Assembly: GCA_035566435.1 (NCBI GenBank)
Contig: DATMRF010000100.1
Coordinates: 1 to 64,000 of the forward strand
Length of the DNA: 64,000 nucleotides
Source: DATMRF01 sp035566435
GTDB lineage: Bacteria > Verrucomicrobiota > Verrucomicrobiia > Limisphaerales > UBA8199
Direction: 5' to 3'
The position numbers and the translations under genes are program-made. Below the pieces are notes generated by a model that worked only from the letters and a program-made list of their open reading frames with translations, was not told the DNA's origin and did not search any database. Below, one piece after another: positions 15,756-24,486 of this stretch; position 1 is the stretch's first letter; each line of letters begins with the position of its first letter.

Positions 15756-16862
15756 CTAGGCAGACGAGCGCGCCGGTTTCCGGGTTTCGCCGGCTTCGAG
15801 GCTGGAGCGGAGGTGTTCGGGGAGCAAGCGCTGAGCACGGCGGAAAATATCAGGACGAAAAACACGATTGAACGCAGGAGGCCGGGTCCGCCACCGCAGA
15901 AACTCGAAAAGTCTGCCGGTGAGCCAGGAAGCTTTGGCGGCGGCGGGCTCGTTGGCGCGGCAGCGGTGGAAAATATTCAAGCCGTGCAACGAATGGATGT
16001 GCGAGTCTTCCGGGCCGAACGGCCCGACCAGGTCGGGCTCGAGGCATTCGATAGGGGCGTTGACGAATTGCGGCTGCGCGAGGAGCTCGCAAAGCACGCT
16101 CCGGTTTTCGGGTTGGTCGCACAGAAAGCACGCTTCGAGCAACGCCGCAATCAGCCGCTCATGCTCGTCGGCACGTTGCTCTGCGAAATCCTTGCGGACC
16201 ATGAGGATCTTTTCCGGATGCAATGGCGCGAGCGAAGCGCTGGTGGCGATGCAGGCGCCGATTCCGGCCTGAACGGCGACGGAGGTCCAAGGCTCGCCGG
16301 CACAAAAGCCGTCGAGGTAGCCGAGCTTGAGCAGCGGGAACATTTGTTCAGGAGGGACAGACTCGATCCGTACGGTGGTAGGCGGGGGCGCTCCGGCGGA
16401 CTTGAGCCATTGGCAGAGCAGCACGTATTGCGTGGCGAGCGGGCAGGTGACGCCGAAGGTGTAGGCCTTTTTGTTGCGGTCCTCCCAAATCTGGTCGCGG
16501 AGAGTGGCGGCGTCGCGGACGCCCAGACACCACAGTTCCCGGCTGACGGTGATGGCGTTGCCCTGCAGGTTTAGCACCAGGCCGGTGACGCACTCGCGGG
16601 TTTCGGGGATCAAGCCAAGGCTAATGAGGAACGGCACCATGCCGGGGACGTGGGCTGCATCCAAATCACCTTGGATGATTTTGTCATTGGCGCGCTTCCA
16701 ACTGGGTTCGCTCTTGATCTCAACATCCAAACCGTACTTCTTATAGAGGCCGAACTCATGGGCGACGACAATCGGCGCGCAGTCATTCTCGGGCAGAAAC
16801 CCCACACGCAGGGGGTTCCGCGCTTTGACTATGCCCGGCGCTGCAGGTTTGCGTTTGGTCAT
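15756..16862 (-). CDS. CmpA/NrtA family nitrate-binding-type protein, no signal peptide
   Basis: 368 residues from ATG 16862. The text is of the nitrate/bicarbonate periplasmic binding family: RVGFLPENDCAPIVVAHEFGLYKKYGLDVEI, WKRANDKIIQGDLDAAHVPGMVPFLISLGL, LNLQGNAITVSREL, GYLDGFCAGEPW. The N-terminus (TKRKPAAPGIVKARNP) is basic and not a signal peptide, so it is probably cytoplasmic. That is a feature of NasS-type nitrate sensors, which control the antiterminator NasT. No NasT or permease/ATPase genes lie nearby, so transporter or sensor cannot be settled. An upstream in-frame extension (to 17081) is not family-like. Confidence 0.8.
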   Translation of the reverse strand: MTKRKPAAPGIVKARNPLRVGFLPENDCAPIVVAHEFGLYKKYGLDVEIKSEPSWKRANDKIIQGDLDAAHVPGMVPFLISLGLIPETRECVTGLVLNLQGNAITVSRELWCLGVRDAATLRDQIWEDRNKKAYTFGVTCPLATQYVLLCQWLKSAGAPPPTTVRIESVPPEQMFPLLKLGYLDGFCAGEPWTSVAVQAGIGACIATSASLAPLHPEKILMVRKDFAEQRADEHERLIAALLEACFLCDQPENRSVLCELLAQPQFVNAPIECLEPDLVGPFGPEDSHIHSLHGLNIFHRCRANEPAAAKASWLTGRLFEFLRWRTRPPAFNRVFRPDIFRRAQRLLPEHLRSSLEAGETRKPARSSA

Positions 16863-17170
16863 GATACAACTGAACCCCTTGCTCGGGGCTCCGCTCGGGT
16901 GAGCAAGTGCAAGGCCAACGGAAATCCCCGGACGCGGCAACGAGATTTTCTTGCGGGCGATTGCGGTTCGGCGCAGGTGAAAGCAACGCCAGGATAGGGG
17001 TGTTTCGTGGCTTTCAGACGACAAGAACCAGCCTGGAAAATAGCTGCGGCGGCGCCTGACCAGGCGCCTCCTGCTGGTCACGAAAGCGATGGGAGATGTC
17101 GAGCGTTAGGCTGGTTGATTAAATTATGACAGAGGCTCAAACCACTCAGCTTCTGCTGGTGGTGAGTGAG
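16863..17170. other. Intergenic leader region of the nitrate-binding gene
   Basis: 308 bases without a gene. It contains a perfect palindrome GGCGCCTG-AC-CAGGCGCC at 17051-17068 and, on the minus strand, the motif GAAACACCCCTATCCTG at 16990-17006 that recurs upstream of cysS. Nothing like a transporter start or small RNA was recognised. Confidence 0.4.
16990..17006 (-). promoter_or_regulatory. Upstream motif shared with cysS
   Basis: Minus-strand GAAAC-A-CCCCTATC-C-TG. The same string with two transitions occurs at 61309-61325 upstream of cysS, also on the minus strand. It could be a promoter or leader element; its role is unproven. Confidence 0.3.
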
Positions 17171-18880
17171 CTATTGGCTACCCAGCGCGCGGTAGTAGCT
17201 TCGCGAGCCTGACGTGGCGACGACGATGGGGCGGACGGTCGCAGGCACGGCGTTGGTGGCTACGGGTGTCCAGGTGACGAGATCGGTGGAGGCCTGGATG
17301 ATGTAGGTGACGTCGGCCTCGCCCGTCAGAATGAAACTAAAGTTACCGCCGACTCGCGCGGGCTGGCTCAGAATCGGTGGGAACAACCGGCGGACGCTGG
17401 ACACCGTGAAGACGAACGGGTCGATGAGGTTCGTCGTGTTGACGCTGTCAGAAACGACGTTGCCGCGGCCCGCGATCACGCCGTAAAAATTAGTTCCCAG
17501 TGCTATGAGACACTGATAATCCCCAAGGAGGCGATCGTGGTTGAGCGTGCCATAGCCGAGTACCATCCCGTTGGTGGTGAAACTGTACAATTCCATGTTG
17601 GTGTTGAGCGTTTGGCCTGCATCGAACGACAAGGTCAGATGCACATGGAAATCTGTTCCATCGAACTCATCGAAGAGTACGCCGACCGCTCCATTGTTGG
17701 CGACGGCCACCGAGGGCAGGGCGGCGTCAAAGTTGGGCGAGGACAACGTCAGCGGAGCGCCGCCGGCGACCAGAGCCGCGCCATTGGGCTGAAATCGCCG
17801 CAAGAACAATTGGCCGGTTCCGTTGGTGCTCATCAGGCCATATACCACATAGACCTGCGTTCCGTTTGTATTGACAGCGACGGCGGTGATGTTTCCCAGC
17901 AAGGCGTTGATGCCGTTGCCAAACCGGAAGCTGTTGAGCGTGCCCTGCCGCGAGAGACCGTCGCCGATGATCAACCCGCCGATGGCGTCGCCGCTGGCGG
18001 ACGTAAAATCCCACTCCGTGCCGCCCGAAAACCGGTTGAGGCGGTAATGCATCTGGGGCACGCCAGCGAGGCCATTAGTCGCCATTCCGTAGATCACATA
18101 AACGTTTCCCAATTGGTCCACCGCCGCTCGCAGGCCCGGGTTGATGTAGTTGAGCGGCGCGCCTCCCGTACTGTTGGGCACGCCTCCGGGTGAGCCGACC
18201 GCCTGGTTCAGCGCTGCGGGAAAGGTCAATCCGTTATCCGTGGAGAGAGCCACGCGCTGTTCCACTCCTCCCGCTGCCGATAAATCGTCATACGCGACAG
18301 CGACGGTGCGGCCACCGAGCGCCAGCCAGGGTTGGTCCGGGCTGGACGCCGGGAAGGGGCCAGCGGTCCAGGTCCAAGCGCTAGCGTCATTGATATTTGT
18401 CGTGGTGCCATAGTAGAGGTAGTCGTTCTTGCCGGTGGAATCGCGAGCCATCAAGACCCCGTGCAGCACCCCGGCGCTGTCGAACGCGTAGGTTTGGTCA
18501 TCAACAAAAACGGTGCTGCCGGCAATTGGCGCAGGCACCGCGAACCGGATGGCCCAGGTTACGCCGCCATCGTTCGAATACCAAAGTTGTGCCGTGTTCC
18601 GGGAAATCCAGGACCCGTAACCAAAACTGGAGACGACCACTTCCTGCGGGTTAGACGGATTGACGGCGACACACGGTTCGTTGCCCCAATCGCGGTAGGT
18701 TTGCGCGGCAATGTAGGTGTTATAGTCACTCGTCGCCAGGTGTCCGATTACATCAATGACCTGGCCTTTGACGACCGGCGCACTGGTGAAGACCGCCTTG
18801 GCAAGGGCACTCAAGAAGAGCACTGCAGGCCGCAAACCCGCCCGCCGGTACATAGGATTCGGCATTTTGCTGTGAGCCAT
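17171..18880 (-). CDS. Secreted sialidase-fold (Asp-box) protein
   Basis: About 569 residues from ATG 18880 (or 18865). A signal peptide follows (YRRAGLRPAVLFLSALAKAVFT). The body has beta-propeller Asp-box repeats, for example YSNDGGVTWAI and LSTDNGLTFP, typical of sialidase-like propellers. The C-terminus (YIIQASTDLVTWTPVATN) is the Ig-like/adhesion-type tail seen in many Verrucomicrobiota exported proteins. The catalytic sialidase arginine triad could not be confirmed, so sialidase activity is not claimed. It diverges from the FtsH-N-domain gene. A 9+1+9 palindrome overlaps the start codon. Confidence 0.7.
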   Translation of the reverse strand: MAHSKMPNPMYRRAGLRPAVLFLSALAKAVFTSAPVVKGQVIDVIGHLATSDYNTYIAAQTYRDWGNEPCVAVNPSNPQEVVVSSFGYGSWISRNTAQLWYSNDGGVTWAIRFAVPAPIAGSTVFVDDQTYAFDSAGVLHGVLMARDSTGKNDYLYYGTTTNINDASAWTWTAGPFPASSPDQPWLALGGRTVAVAYDDLSAAGGVEQRVALSTDNGLTFPAALNQAVGSPGGVPNSTGGAPLNYINPGLRAAVDQLGNVYVIYGMATNGLAGVPQMHYRLNRFSGGTEWDFTSASGDAIGGLIIGDGLSRQGTLNSFRFGNGINALLGNITAVAVNTNGTQVYVVYGLMSTNGTGQLFLRRFQPNGAALVAGGAPLTLSSPNFDAALPSVAVANNGAVGVLFDEFDGTDFHVHLTLSFDAGQTLNTNMELYSFTTNGMVLGYGTLNHDRLLGDYQCLIALGTNFYGVIAGRGNVVSDSVNTTNLIDPFVFTVSSVRRLFPPILSQPARVGGNFSFILTGEADVTYIIQASTDLVTWTPVATNAVPATVRPIVVATSGSRSYYRALGSQ

Positions 18881-18897
18881 TGTCCCGGCGGGACAAT
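18879..18897. repeat. Palindrome at the start codon of the Asp-box gene
   Basis: ATTGTCCCG-G-CGGGACAAT, a perfect 19-base palindrome with a one-base centre. It ends at the minus-strand ATG (18878-18880) of the secreted protein. It may be an operator or an mRNA hairpin hiding the start. Confidence 0.5.
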
Positions 18898-18980
18898 CTC
18901 TCTCGCCCGCACAAGAAACTGGGATTATGCTGAGATCCCTCGCACGCTGAGCGCTAAAAGTCAAGGTTTCTGCAAATGCC

Positions 18981-19009
18981 TTGACATGACAGTCAAAAAC
19001 AGAAATAAC
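18981..19009 (+). promoter_or_regulatory. Sigma-70-like promoter for the FtsH-N-domain gene
   Basis: TTGACA at 18981-18986 and AATAAC at 19004-19009, spacing 17. The -35 element is part of an inverted repeat TTGAC-N6-GTCAA, a possible regulator site. It ends 23 bases before the ATG at 19033. Confidence 0.45.
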
Positions 19010-19032
19010 GAACGGCAACAAAGGACCTCAAC

Positions 19033-19647
19033 ATGCAAGACGACCGGAGAACCCATGGCCAGGAACCCGACTCCATCATCGTCGGCCAACCCCGAACTCC
19101 ACGCCGCGTCTGGATTGTCTGGCTTGCGGTTCTCGGCGGGATAGTCCTGTTGATGCTGTTTAAGGAGCGCAGGGAGTCACGGGCAGACACAATCAGCCAG
19201 TATCAGTTCGAGCAATTGGTGGACAATGGGCAGATCGTGAAGGCGACGGTGAATTATGATCCGCAGAATCCGGCGCTCAACGAGGTGATGGGGGAATACT
19301 ACAAAACCGAGGGTGATTCAAAAAGCGAAGTGCCGTTTCGCGCTCGGGTGCGACTGAGCGACGCCCTGGAAAGGAAGTTGTTCAGCATGCCTCAGTTTCA
19401 GCCGCGTCAGCCAAACACCATGCTGTTGAGCATCGCTGCCAGCGTATTGCCGTTCCTGGTGATTGCTGCCCTGATCTGGTTCTTCTTTATTCGCCAGATT
19501 AGAAAGGCCACGAGGACCTCTCCCAGCGCCGCGGAGGTGAATGCGCGGGCCCAGGAACAGCAAAAGCGATTCGATGGAATCCTGGATAAATGGGAGGAGC
19601 AAGCACGGCGAATGGACGCCGTGCTGGAGAAGATAGAAAAACGATGA
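19033..19647 (+). CDS. Stand-alone FtsH N-terminal-domain membrane protein
   Basis: 204 residues with the layout of the N-terminus of FtsH and nothing more. A helix (WIVWLAVLGGIVLLMLF) at about 27-43 is followed by a periplasmic FtsH_ext domain (TISQYQFEQLVDNGQIVKATVNYD, about 55-120), then a second helix (SIAASVLPFLVIAALIWFFFI) at about 130-150. Where FtsH would have its AAA+ ATPase and zinc protease there is only a short charged coiled coil (QEQQKRFDGILDKWEEQARRMDAVLEKIEKR). The AAGGA site fits the ATG. It could join FtsH hexamers as a modulator, or compete with them. That is inference. Confidence 0.75.
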   Translation: MQDDRRTHGQEPDSIIVGQPRTPRRVWIVWLAVLGGIVLLMLFKERRESRADTISQYQFEQLVDNGQIVKATVNYDPQNPALNEVMGEYYKTEGDSKSEVPFRARVRLSDALERKLFSMPQFQPRQPNTMLLSIAASVLPFLVIAALIWFFFIRQIRKATRTSPSAAEVNARAQEQQKRFDGILDKWEEQARRMDAVLEKIEKR

Positions 19648-19810
19648 AATCCGCTCACCTTTCGCCGCGAACGAGCGGTGCACGACGAGTCCGGTGCCGA
19701 TGTTCAGGCTGGGCTGAACACCGGCAAATGAGCGAGCCGGACGCGGCGTACTGCGCCCGCCAACCTGCCAAGGGATGGTTCCGCTCTCGGGCCGCCGGAG
19801 CAGCCCGGGG

Positions 19811-20197
19811 TCAGGCACCGAGCACTGCCAGCATGGTCGGATTGTCGATGTAGCTTTCGAACCGAGTCACCAGGCCGTTGTGGAAGGTCCAGACGTGAAC
19901 GAGCGGCACGTCAAACTCAAGCTGCGTTGCCCGCGCTTTGCCGACGGTCCTTCCCACGGCCACCACTTTGTCGCCGGCGTCAACCAGCCGCTCGATAAGC
20001 ACGCGGGAATCCAAATACTGTGCCACTGCGCTGAGTAAGCGGCGGACGCCTTCGTGGCCGCGGTACACGCCGCCCCACGGCAGTTCAGGGGATTGCGTAA
20101 ATTCGACATCCTTAGCCAGGTGAAGCAGCATGGATTCGGCATCGCGCCTTTGATGGGCGGCATAGATTTCTTCTACTTTTTCGATGTCGCGTTGCAT
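19811..20197 (-). CDS. Nuclear transport factor 2 family (SnoaL-like) protein
   Basis: 128 residues from the ATG at 20197 (an upstream ATG at 20233 adds 12 residues). The NTF2/SnoaL pattern is clear: VEEIYAAHQRRDAESMLLHLAKDVEFTQ, GGVYRGHEGVRRLLSAVAQYLD, VVAVGRTVG, VPLVHVWTFHNGLVTRFESYIDNPTML. This is the ketosteroid-isomerase-like group of small binding or isomerase proteins. The catalytic Asp is not assignable. Unrelated in sequence to the NTF2-like copies at 1442 and 9852. The lipoprotein gene is 47 bases upstream on the same strand. Confidence 0.8.
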   Translation of the reverse strand: MQRDIEKVEEIYAAHQRRDAESMLLHLAKDVEFTQSPELPWGGVYRGHEGVRRLLSAVAQYLDSRVLIERLVDAGDKVVAVGRTVGKARATQLEFDVPLVHVWTFHNGLVTRFESYIDNPTMLAVLGA

Positions 20198-20244
20198 GAC
20201 TACTGGCCATACTACGGCGGGTGGGCAGCGCATACCGCGTCGGG

Positions 20245-20910
20245 TTATTTCGTCGCTGCGGTGCGTTTGATGAAATCGGCGAAATCTTTCGCCAGGTCCT
20301 GAATGTCATTTCGCTGGATGTCTTCGTCCTTCATAAACACGCCGTTCATGCGGGCGCCGGCGGATTCGCCGCTGCGGCGGATTTCATAAACGCAGACGAG
20401 GCTGTCGCCGTCACGCACTTCGCCTCGCACCTTGATGACTGGCTGCCCGCCGCCGAACATGCCTGCGAAGTAGCGGGCGCCACCGCCACCCTTTTGATAC
20501 TCAGTGATGGTATTGGCGAACTTCAGCGTTTTGGTGTCGGGTTTCAGGTCCTCCGCCCTGGTCGTGACAACCGGGAAGAGGCTGGTCTGCTTAATAGCGT
20601 CAGCCATTTCGAAGGGCAGCACGCGCATAGCGGCGCCGCGCGCTTCGACTTCGTTGGACCGTTCCTCGGCCTTGAACACCGTGTCACCGATGTACACGGC
20701 ATCGTAGCCCTTGAAAGCAAACCCATTGGCCAGCCAGACGCCCTGTATATCTTTGTCCTTATGCAGGGTGACCCCAGTGGGCGAGACGGCTTGGTTTGCC
20801 GAGGACTGTTTTTCGTCAGGTGTGGACGCGCAGCCAGGCAGGAGGAGTGTGACGGCGGTGAGCGTGGAAACTGAGCCGAGCTTGACGAGGTATCTGAGGA
20901 TAGTTTGCAT
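20245..20910 (-). CDS. DUF4410-like lipoprotein
   Basis: 221 residues beginning with a lipoprotein signal (LTAVTLLLPGC lipobox, Cys about 27). The body includes FKGYDAVYIGDTVF, FEMADAIKQTSLFPVV, TEYQKGGGGARYFAGMFGGGQPVIKVRGEVRDGDSLVCVYEIRRSG and DLAKDFADFIKRT. This matches DUF4410, a family of exported proteins of unknown function in Gram-negative bacteria. The glycine-rich string in the middle is characteristic. It is co-oriented with the NTF2-like gene. Confidence 0.65.
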   Translation of the reverse strand: MQTILRYLVKLGSVSTLTAVTLLLPGCASTPDEKQSSANQAVSPTGVTLHKDKDIQGVWLANGFAFKGYDAVYIGDTVFKAEERSNEVEARGAAMRVLPFEMADAIKQTSLFPVVTTRAEDLKPDTKTLKFANTITEYQKGGGGARYFAGMFGGGQPVIKVRGEVRDGDSLVCVYEIRRSGESAGARMNGVFMKDEDIQRNDIQDLAKDFADFIKRTAATK

Positions 20911-21038
20911 AGTTGTGTTTGGAAACAGGCTTAAGACGCCGCGATTTTATCGGAACGGCCGGGGGGCGGTCACGCTTTTTTAATGCTGATTTTTCGGGTA
21001 CCGGTGAGCATATGAGGCCCTTCGAGCTTTGAGTTCTG

Positions 21039-21095
21039 ACCACGGATAGCACGGATTTCACGGATAGCCGAAAAGAAATCCGTGCTATCCGTGGT
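21039..21095. repeat. Intergenic hairpin, 21-base perfect arms
   Basis: ACCACGGATAGCACGGATTTC at 21039-21059 has its reverse complement at 21075-21095, loop 15 bases. The direct word ACGGAT(T/A) recurs inside. It sits between the lipoprotein start (20910) and the ATG at 21205. It resembles dispersed 'CACGGATT' repeats of environmental genomes and could also end transcription. Confidence 0.6.
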
Positions 21096-21204
21096 TGAAG
21101 TTCTTCGGTTGCGGCTCCGCCGTGCTCTTGTCATCGCGCCTCGGCGGTTTACTGTGCATCTGAAATGTCGCAGATTACAAGCGACTGGCGCGACCACCTC
21201 GCAA

Positions 21205-22407
21205 ATGAACGTTAGATATCACAGGACAAGACAGGGGAAAAAGGCGGGCAAGCGCGTGATCGTACCGCTCCTGGCCTGTACGTGGCTTATCTCCTCTGCC
21301 GGCGCGGCAGACGCAGTGCGGGTGATGCGCACGCCGGACAGTGGCCTGCAGCCGCAGTCGGTCGAGGATGACCAGGGTGTGGTTCACCTGGTTTACCTGA
21401 AAGGCGACCCGAAGGCGTGTGATGTGTGCTACGCTCGGCGCGAGCCGGGAGACACGAAGTTCACGAGGCAGATGCAGGTCAGCAGCGAACCGGGGTCCTC
21501 TGTGGCGCTGGGAACCGTGCGCGGCGCGCAACTGGCGATGGGCCCAAAAGGGAGAGTGCACGTGGTCTGGAACGGTTCACAACACGCGTCGGGCAACGGA
21601 GTCAGGGGCGCGCCGATGCTCTATGCGCGAGTGGATGACTCGGGCAACCGTTTCGAGCCACAGCGCAACCTGATGACTTCGACGATGGACCTGGATGGCG
21701 GCGGGTCGGTGGCCGCGGACGGTCGCGGCAACGTATGGGTGGTTTGGCATGCGCGCGAGCGCGGCGGGGCGGACGGAGAGGAGCATCGGGGAGTTTTTGT
21801 CGCGCACTCGTCGGACGAAGGCAAAACCTTCATTCCGGAGCGGCAGGTAAATGCTTCAGGGAGCGGGGCGTGCGGCTGCTGCGGGCTCAAGGCCTTCGCC
21901 GATGCAGAAGGGCGGTTGGCTGTGCTGTATCGGTCAGCGGACGGCACCGGTAATCGTGATAGTGTCCTGCTGCTCTCTGAGAAGGGGGCGGCTTCGTTTC
22001 AGTCTCGTATTTTGGGCCGCTGGCACATCTCGACCTGCCCGATGAGCACGCCGGCTCTGGGAGAGGGACCCGGGCACACCTTGCTCGCGATGTGGGAGAC
22101 GCAGGGACAAGTTTATCGGCGCGCCTTTGAGCCGGGGCCCTTGAGTTCGGGCAGTGCGACCTTGCCCGCGGAGGGAGACAAGAGCGACCGGAAGCATCCG
22201 GCCTTTGCGCTGAGCCGTCCGGATGGCGCGCGCCTGCTGGTCGCGTGGGTGGAGGGCAGCGGTTGGGCAAAAGGTGGGCAACTGGGCTGGGAGTGTGTCG
22301 AATCGAGCACCGGCGCAAAGACACGTGGGCGCGGCACTGAGGTTCCGGCGTGGAGTCTGCCGGCGGTCGTGCCGGAGGCCGATGGAGGGTTTACGATTCT
22401 TTACTAA
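21205..22407 (+). CDS. Secreted Asp-box (sialidase-like propeller) protein
   Basis: 400 residues from ATG 21205. A basic N-terminus and hydrophobic segment (VIVPLLACTWLISSAGAA) give a signal peptide. Propeller-like blades follow: VRVMRTPDSGLQPQSVEDDQGVVHLVYLKG, GRVHVVWNGSQ, FVAHSSDEGKTFIP (Asp-box), CGCCGLKAFADAEGRLAVLYRS. The cysteine-rich SGACGCCG stretch is unusual. No catalytic triad is assigned. The start was moved in from 21082 because the upstream codons are not signal-like. Confidence 0.65.
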   Translation: MNVRYHRTRQGKKAGKRVIVPLLACTWLISSAGAADAVRVMRTPDSGLQPQSVEDDQGVVHLVYLKGDPKACDVCYARREPGDTKFTRQMQVSSEPGSSVALGTVRGAQLAMGPKGRVHVVWNGSQHASGNGVRGAPMLYARVDDSGNRFEPQRNLMTSTMDLDGGGSVAADGRGNVWVVWHARERGGADGEEHRGVFVAHSSDEGKTFIPERQVNASGSGACGCCGLKAFADAEGRLAVLYRSADGTGNRDSVLLLSEKGAASFQSRILGRWHISTCPMSTPALGEGPGHTLLAMWETQGQVYRRAFEPGPLSSGSATLPAEGDKSDRKHPAFALSRPDGARLLVAWVEGSGWAKGGQLGWECVESSTGAKTRGRGTEVPAWSLPAVVPEADGGFTILY

Positions 22408-22418
22408 AGCCCTGACAT

Positions 22419-23684
22419 TCAACCACCTGCGGCTTTGTAAGCGCCGAGGGCGGGCGCGTCAGGGTTTACGTCCGGACCAAAGTAGCGCAGGCAGACCAGC
22501 GGTTCGGTTTCGCTGGTGTTCTCGAAAGTGACCCCGGTTTTCGCGCCTTCCGCGGTGCAAAAATATTCATCCTCCGTGAGCTCGGTGAAACGGATGAGTT
22601 TTGGCGAATTCAAAGGCTGACGATTAATCTTGCCGGTGCCTTGAACGCAGATTAGGCCGTACGCGCCATTGTCTTTGATCGTGCATTTAACGCCGGGCTC
22701 CACGGTGAGCTCCTTGGCGGTGAAGAGCTGTTCGCCGTTGATTTTGCCATAGACAATCCAGCAGTCCACGTAACCTTCACTCCGGCCGTTAGCCACCGGC
22801 ACGGGCTCGAGGTAATGATTGTCCTTGAAGCTCGGGTCCACGTTAGCGTCCCAATCGAGCTGGTCCACGATGAAGTCGAGGTCCTTGTGCTTGCTCCTGG
22901 GCATGTCCTTGACCAGCAGCTCCCAGGGCACGTAGCGGCCCTCGACCATGCTTTGGTACATTCCGAAGACGTCGCTGCCCCATTGGGGTTCATAGGTGCA
23001 GAAGCTGCCCGGCGCATGGAGGATGCACGGACCGACCAGCCAGCCCGAGCCGGGCTTCAGGCGGTAGGCTTTCGAGAGGTCGAGGATGCCATTATCGCCT
23101 TTGTTCCAATCTTCGATGCACTTGCGCACCCGCGCTTTGGTGGTGCCGGGCTCCAACCCGAAGAAGGTGTAAGGAAAATTATTGCCGGTGTAGTTGTGCT
23201 GCGGCGGGAAATAATAGGACTCGGGTTTGCCTTCCTGGCCGACCAGTTTGGCCTGCTTGCCATTCTGGTGCATATGCAGCGGGATCGGTCCCATGTTGTC
23301 GAAGAATTTCGAATAAACCGGCCAGCGGCCGTATTTGTTCCAGATGCCCTTGCCAACTATTGTCGCGCCGCAGTCTTCGACGGCTTTGCGCAGGGTAAAG
23401 CGCTGGCTGCCCACAACACAGTAACTGAGGCCTTCGTTAGGGACGCGGCCCTCGTTTGCGGCCTCGGTGGTTGAGGCAAACCAGCGTTCGTCGATACCGC
23501 CGCGGTTGGCGCCGTAGGCGTAAATGTCGTCGGGGTGAAGTTTGATCCGCAGGCCGGGTTGGAGGAAGGAACGGGGCACCCACGTCGGGGCAAGGCGCAG
23601 CACGCCGCCGGTGCGAGAGAGTTCGGCCTCGGCCACAGATTTGGTATTGCCCTTGACTGTTTTCAGCGAAGTGATGGTGTTCAT
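22419..23684 (-). CDS. Cupin/phosphomannose-isomerase-like protein
   Basis: 421 residues. The central cupin metal motif is DNMGPIPLHMHQNGKQAKLVGQEGKPESYYFP (His-x-His and a following Glu-like position). Near the C-terminus ELTVEPGVKCTIKDNGAYGLICVQGTGKINRQ is a second cupin barrel. The two-barrel layout recalls type I phosphomannose isomerases, where such proteins are often annotated 'class I mannose-6-phosphate isomerase-like'. It has no signal peptide. The actual sugar is uncertain. It points towards the Asp-box gene, tail to tail. Confidence 0.6.
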   Translation of the reverse strand: MNTITSLKTVKGNTKSVAEAELSRTGGVLRLAPTWVPRSFLQPGLRIKLHPDDIYAYGANRGGIDERWFASTTEAANEGRVPNEGLSYCVVGSQRFTLRKAVEDCGATIVGKGIWNKYGRWPVYSKFFDNMGPIPLHMHQNGKQAKLVGQEGKPESYYFPPQHNYTGNNFPYTFFGLEPGTTKARVRKCIEDWNKGDNGILDLSKAYRLKPGSGWLVGPCILHAPGSFCTYEPQWGSDVFGMYQSMVEGRYVPWELLVKDMPRSKHKDLDFIVDQLDWDANVDPSFKDNHYLEPVPVANGRSEGYVDCWIVYGKINGEQLFTAKELTVEPGVKCTIKDNGAYGLICVQGTGKINRQPLNSPKLIRFTELTEDEYFCTAEGAKTGVTFENTSETEPLVCLRYFGPDVNPDAPALGAYKAAGG

Positions 23685-24064
23685 GGGGTGAGGTTTAATG
23701 GGTTAAGCGGGCTAAGTCAGTGAAACGGATTTAATGGTCACATTGTCACCGCCAGGTGAGCCTGGCTCTGATCGCGTTGAAATCGCATCGTTTGGCCAAA
23801 TTCGCAAAGTTGGGCGACGCCCGCAAGCACGGAACGGGCGATGGAGGAAACACCTCGCGCTTCCGATGGTAGGGCCGTTTGTCCTTAAACAGCCGCGACT
23901 CCCGCCAATCGACCTGTTTTCCAAACCCGCCCAAGGTAGTTCTCCACTTGCGGCGCGTTGAGGACAACGCGCCCTGCCGCCAAGGACATTACGGCGGGCA
24001 GGGTGGCGCAGGTGTGGCAAACGTGGTAGGGTTTTTGCGCTAATTCGCAGCAAGCGCGAAGCTA
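23685..24064. other. Gene-free gap
   Basis: 380 bases between two divergent genes. I see no tRNA, promoter of high quality or palindrome longer than 8 bases. Short reading frames exist on both strands but none resembles a protein family. Confidence 0.5.
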
Positions 24065-24436
24065 ATGTCAAATCTAATCATCTGGTTCGACCTGCCGGTG
24101 GAGGACCTCGACCGCGCCATCCGATTCTATTCGGCCGTGCTCGGGCGGCCCGCGCAGAAGCAGCAAATGCCGGGGATGTCCTTTGCTGTGCTGCACGACC
24201 AAAAAAACGAAGCTGCGGGCTGCCTGACGCCCGGAGGCGAGGGCGAGGAAGTCAAGCCCTCGGCGGACGGCGTTTTGGCCTACTTCAACTGCGAGGGCAG
24301 ATTGGACGAAGCGATTCCCGCGGTCGAGGTCAACGGCGGAAAGGTCTTGCGGCCAAAGCACCCTATCGGGCCATATGGCTTCCGCTCCATCGTGCTCGAT
24401 AGCGAGGGCAACCGAATCGCGTTGCACTCGATGTAA
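24065..24436 (+). CDS. VOC-family (glyoxalase-like) protein
   Basis: 123 residues of the vicinal-oxygen-chelate fold: LIIWFDLPVEDLDRAIRFYSAVLG at the N-terminus, GVLAYFNCEGRLDEAI in the middle, and GPYGFRSIVLDSEGNRIALHSM at the end, as in glyoxalase/bleomycin-resistance/dioxygenase superfamily proteins. Some metal-ligand positions differ from true glyoxalase I, so the activity is unknown. Another frame begins at its stop (the PLD gene is 50 bases on). Confidence 0.85.
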   Translation: MSNLIIWFDLPVEDLDRAIRFYSAVLGRPAQKQQMPGMSFAVLHDQKNEAAGCLTPGGEGEEVKPSADGVLAYFNCEGRLDEAIPAVEVNGGKVLRPKHPIGPYGFRSIVLDSEGNRIALHSM

Positions 24437-24486
24437 TGTGCCCTCGAATTAGCACGCTGGTCGAGACCGGGGGTTCGAGTTCAGGC

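Noticed and set aside
17171..18880. Sialidase activity for the Asp-box protein
   Set aside because: Asp-boxes are present but the catalytic arginine triad and FRIP motif could not be identified.
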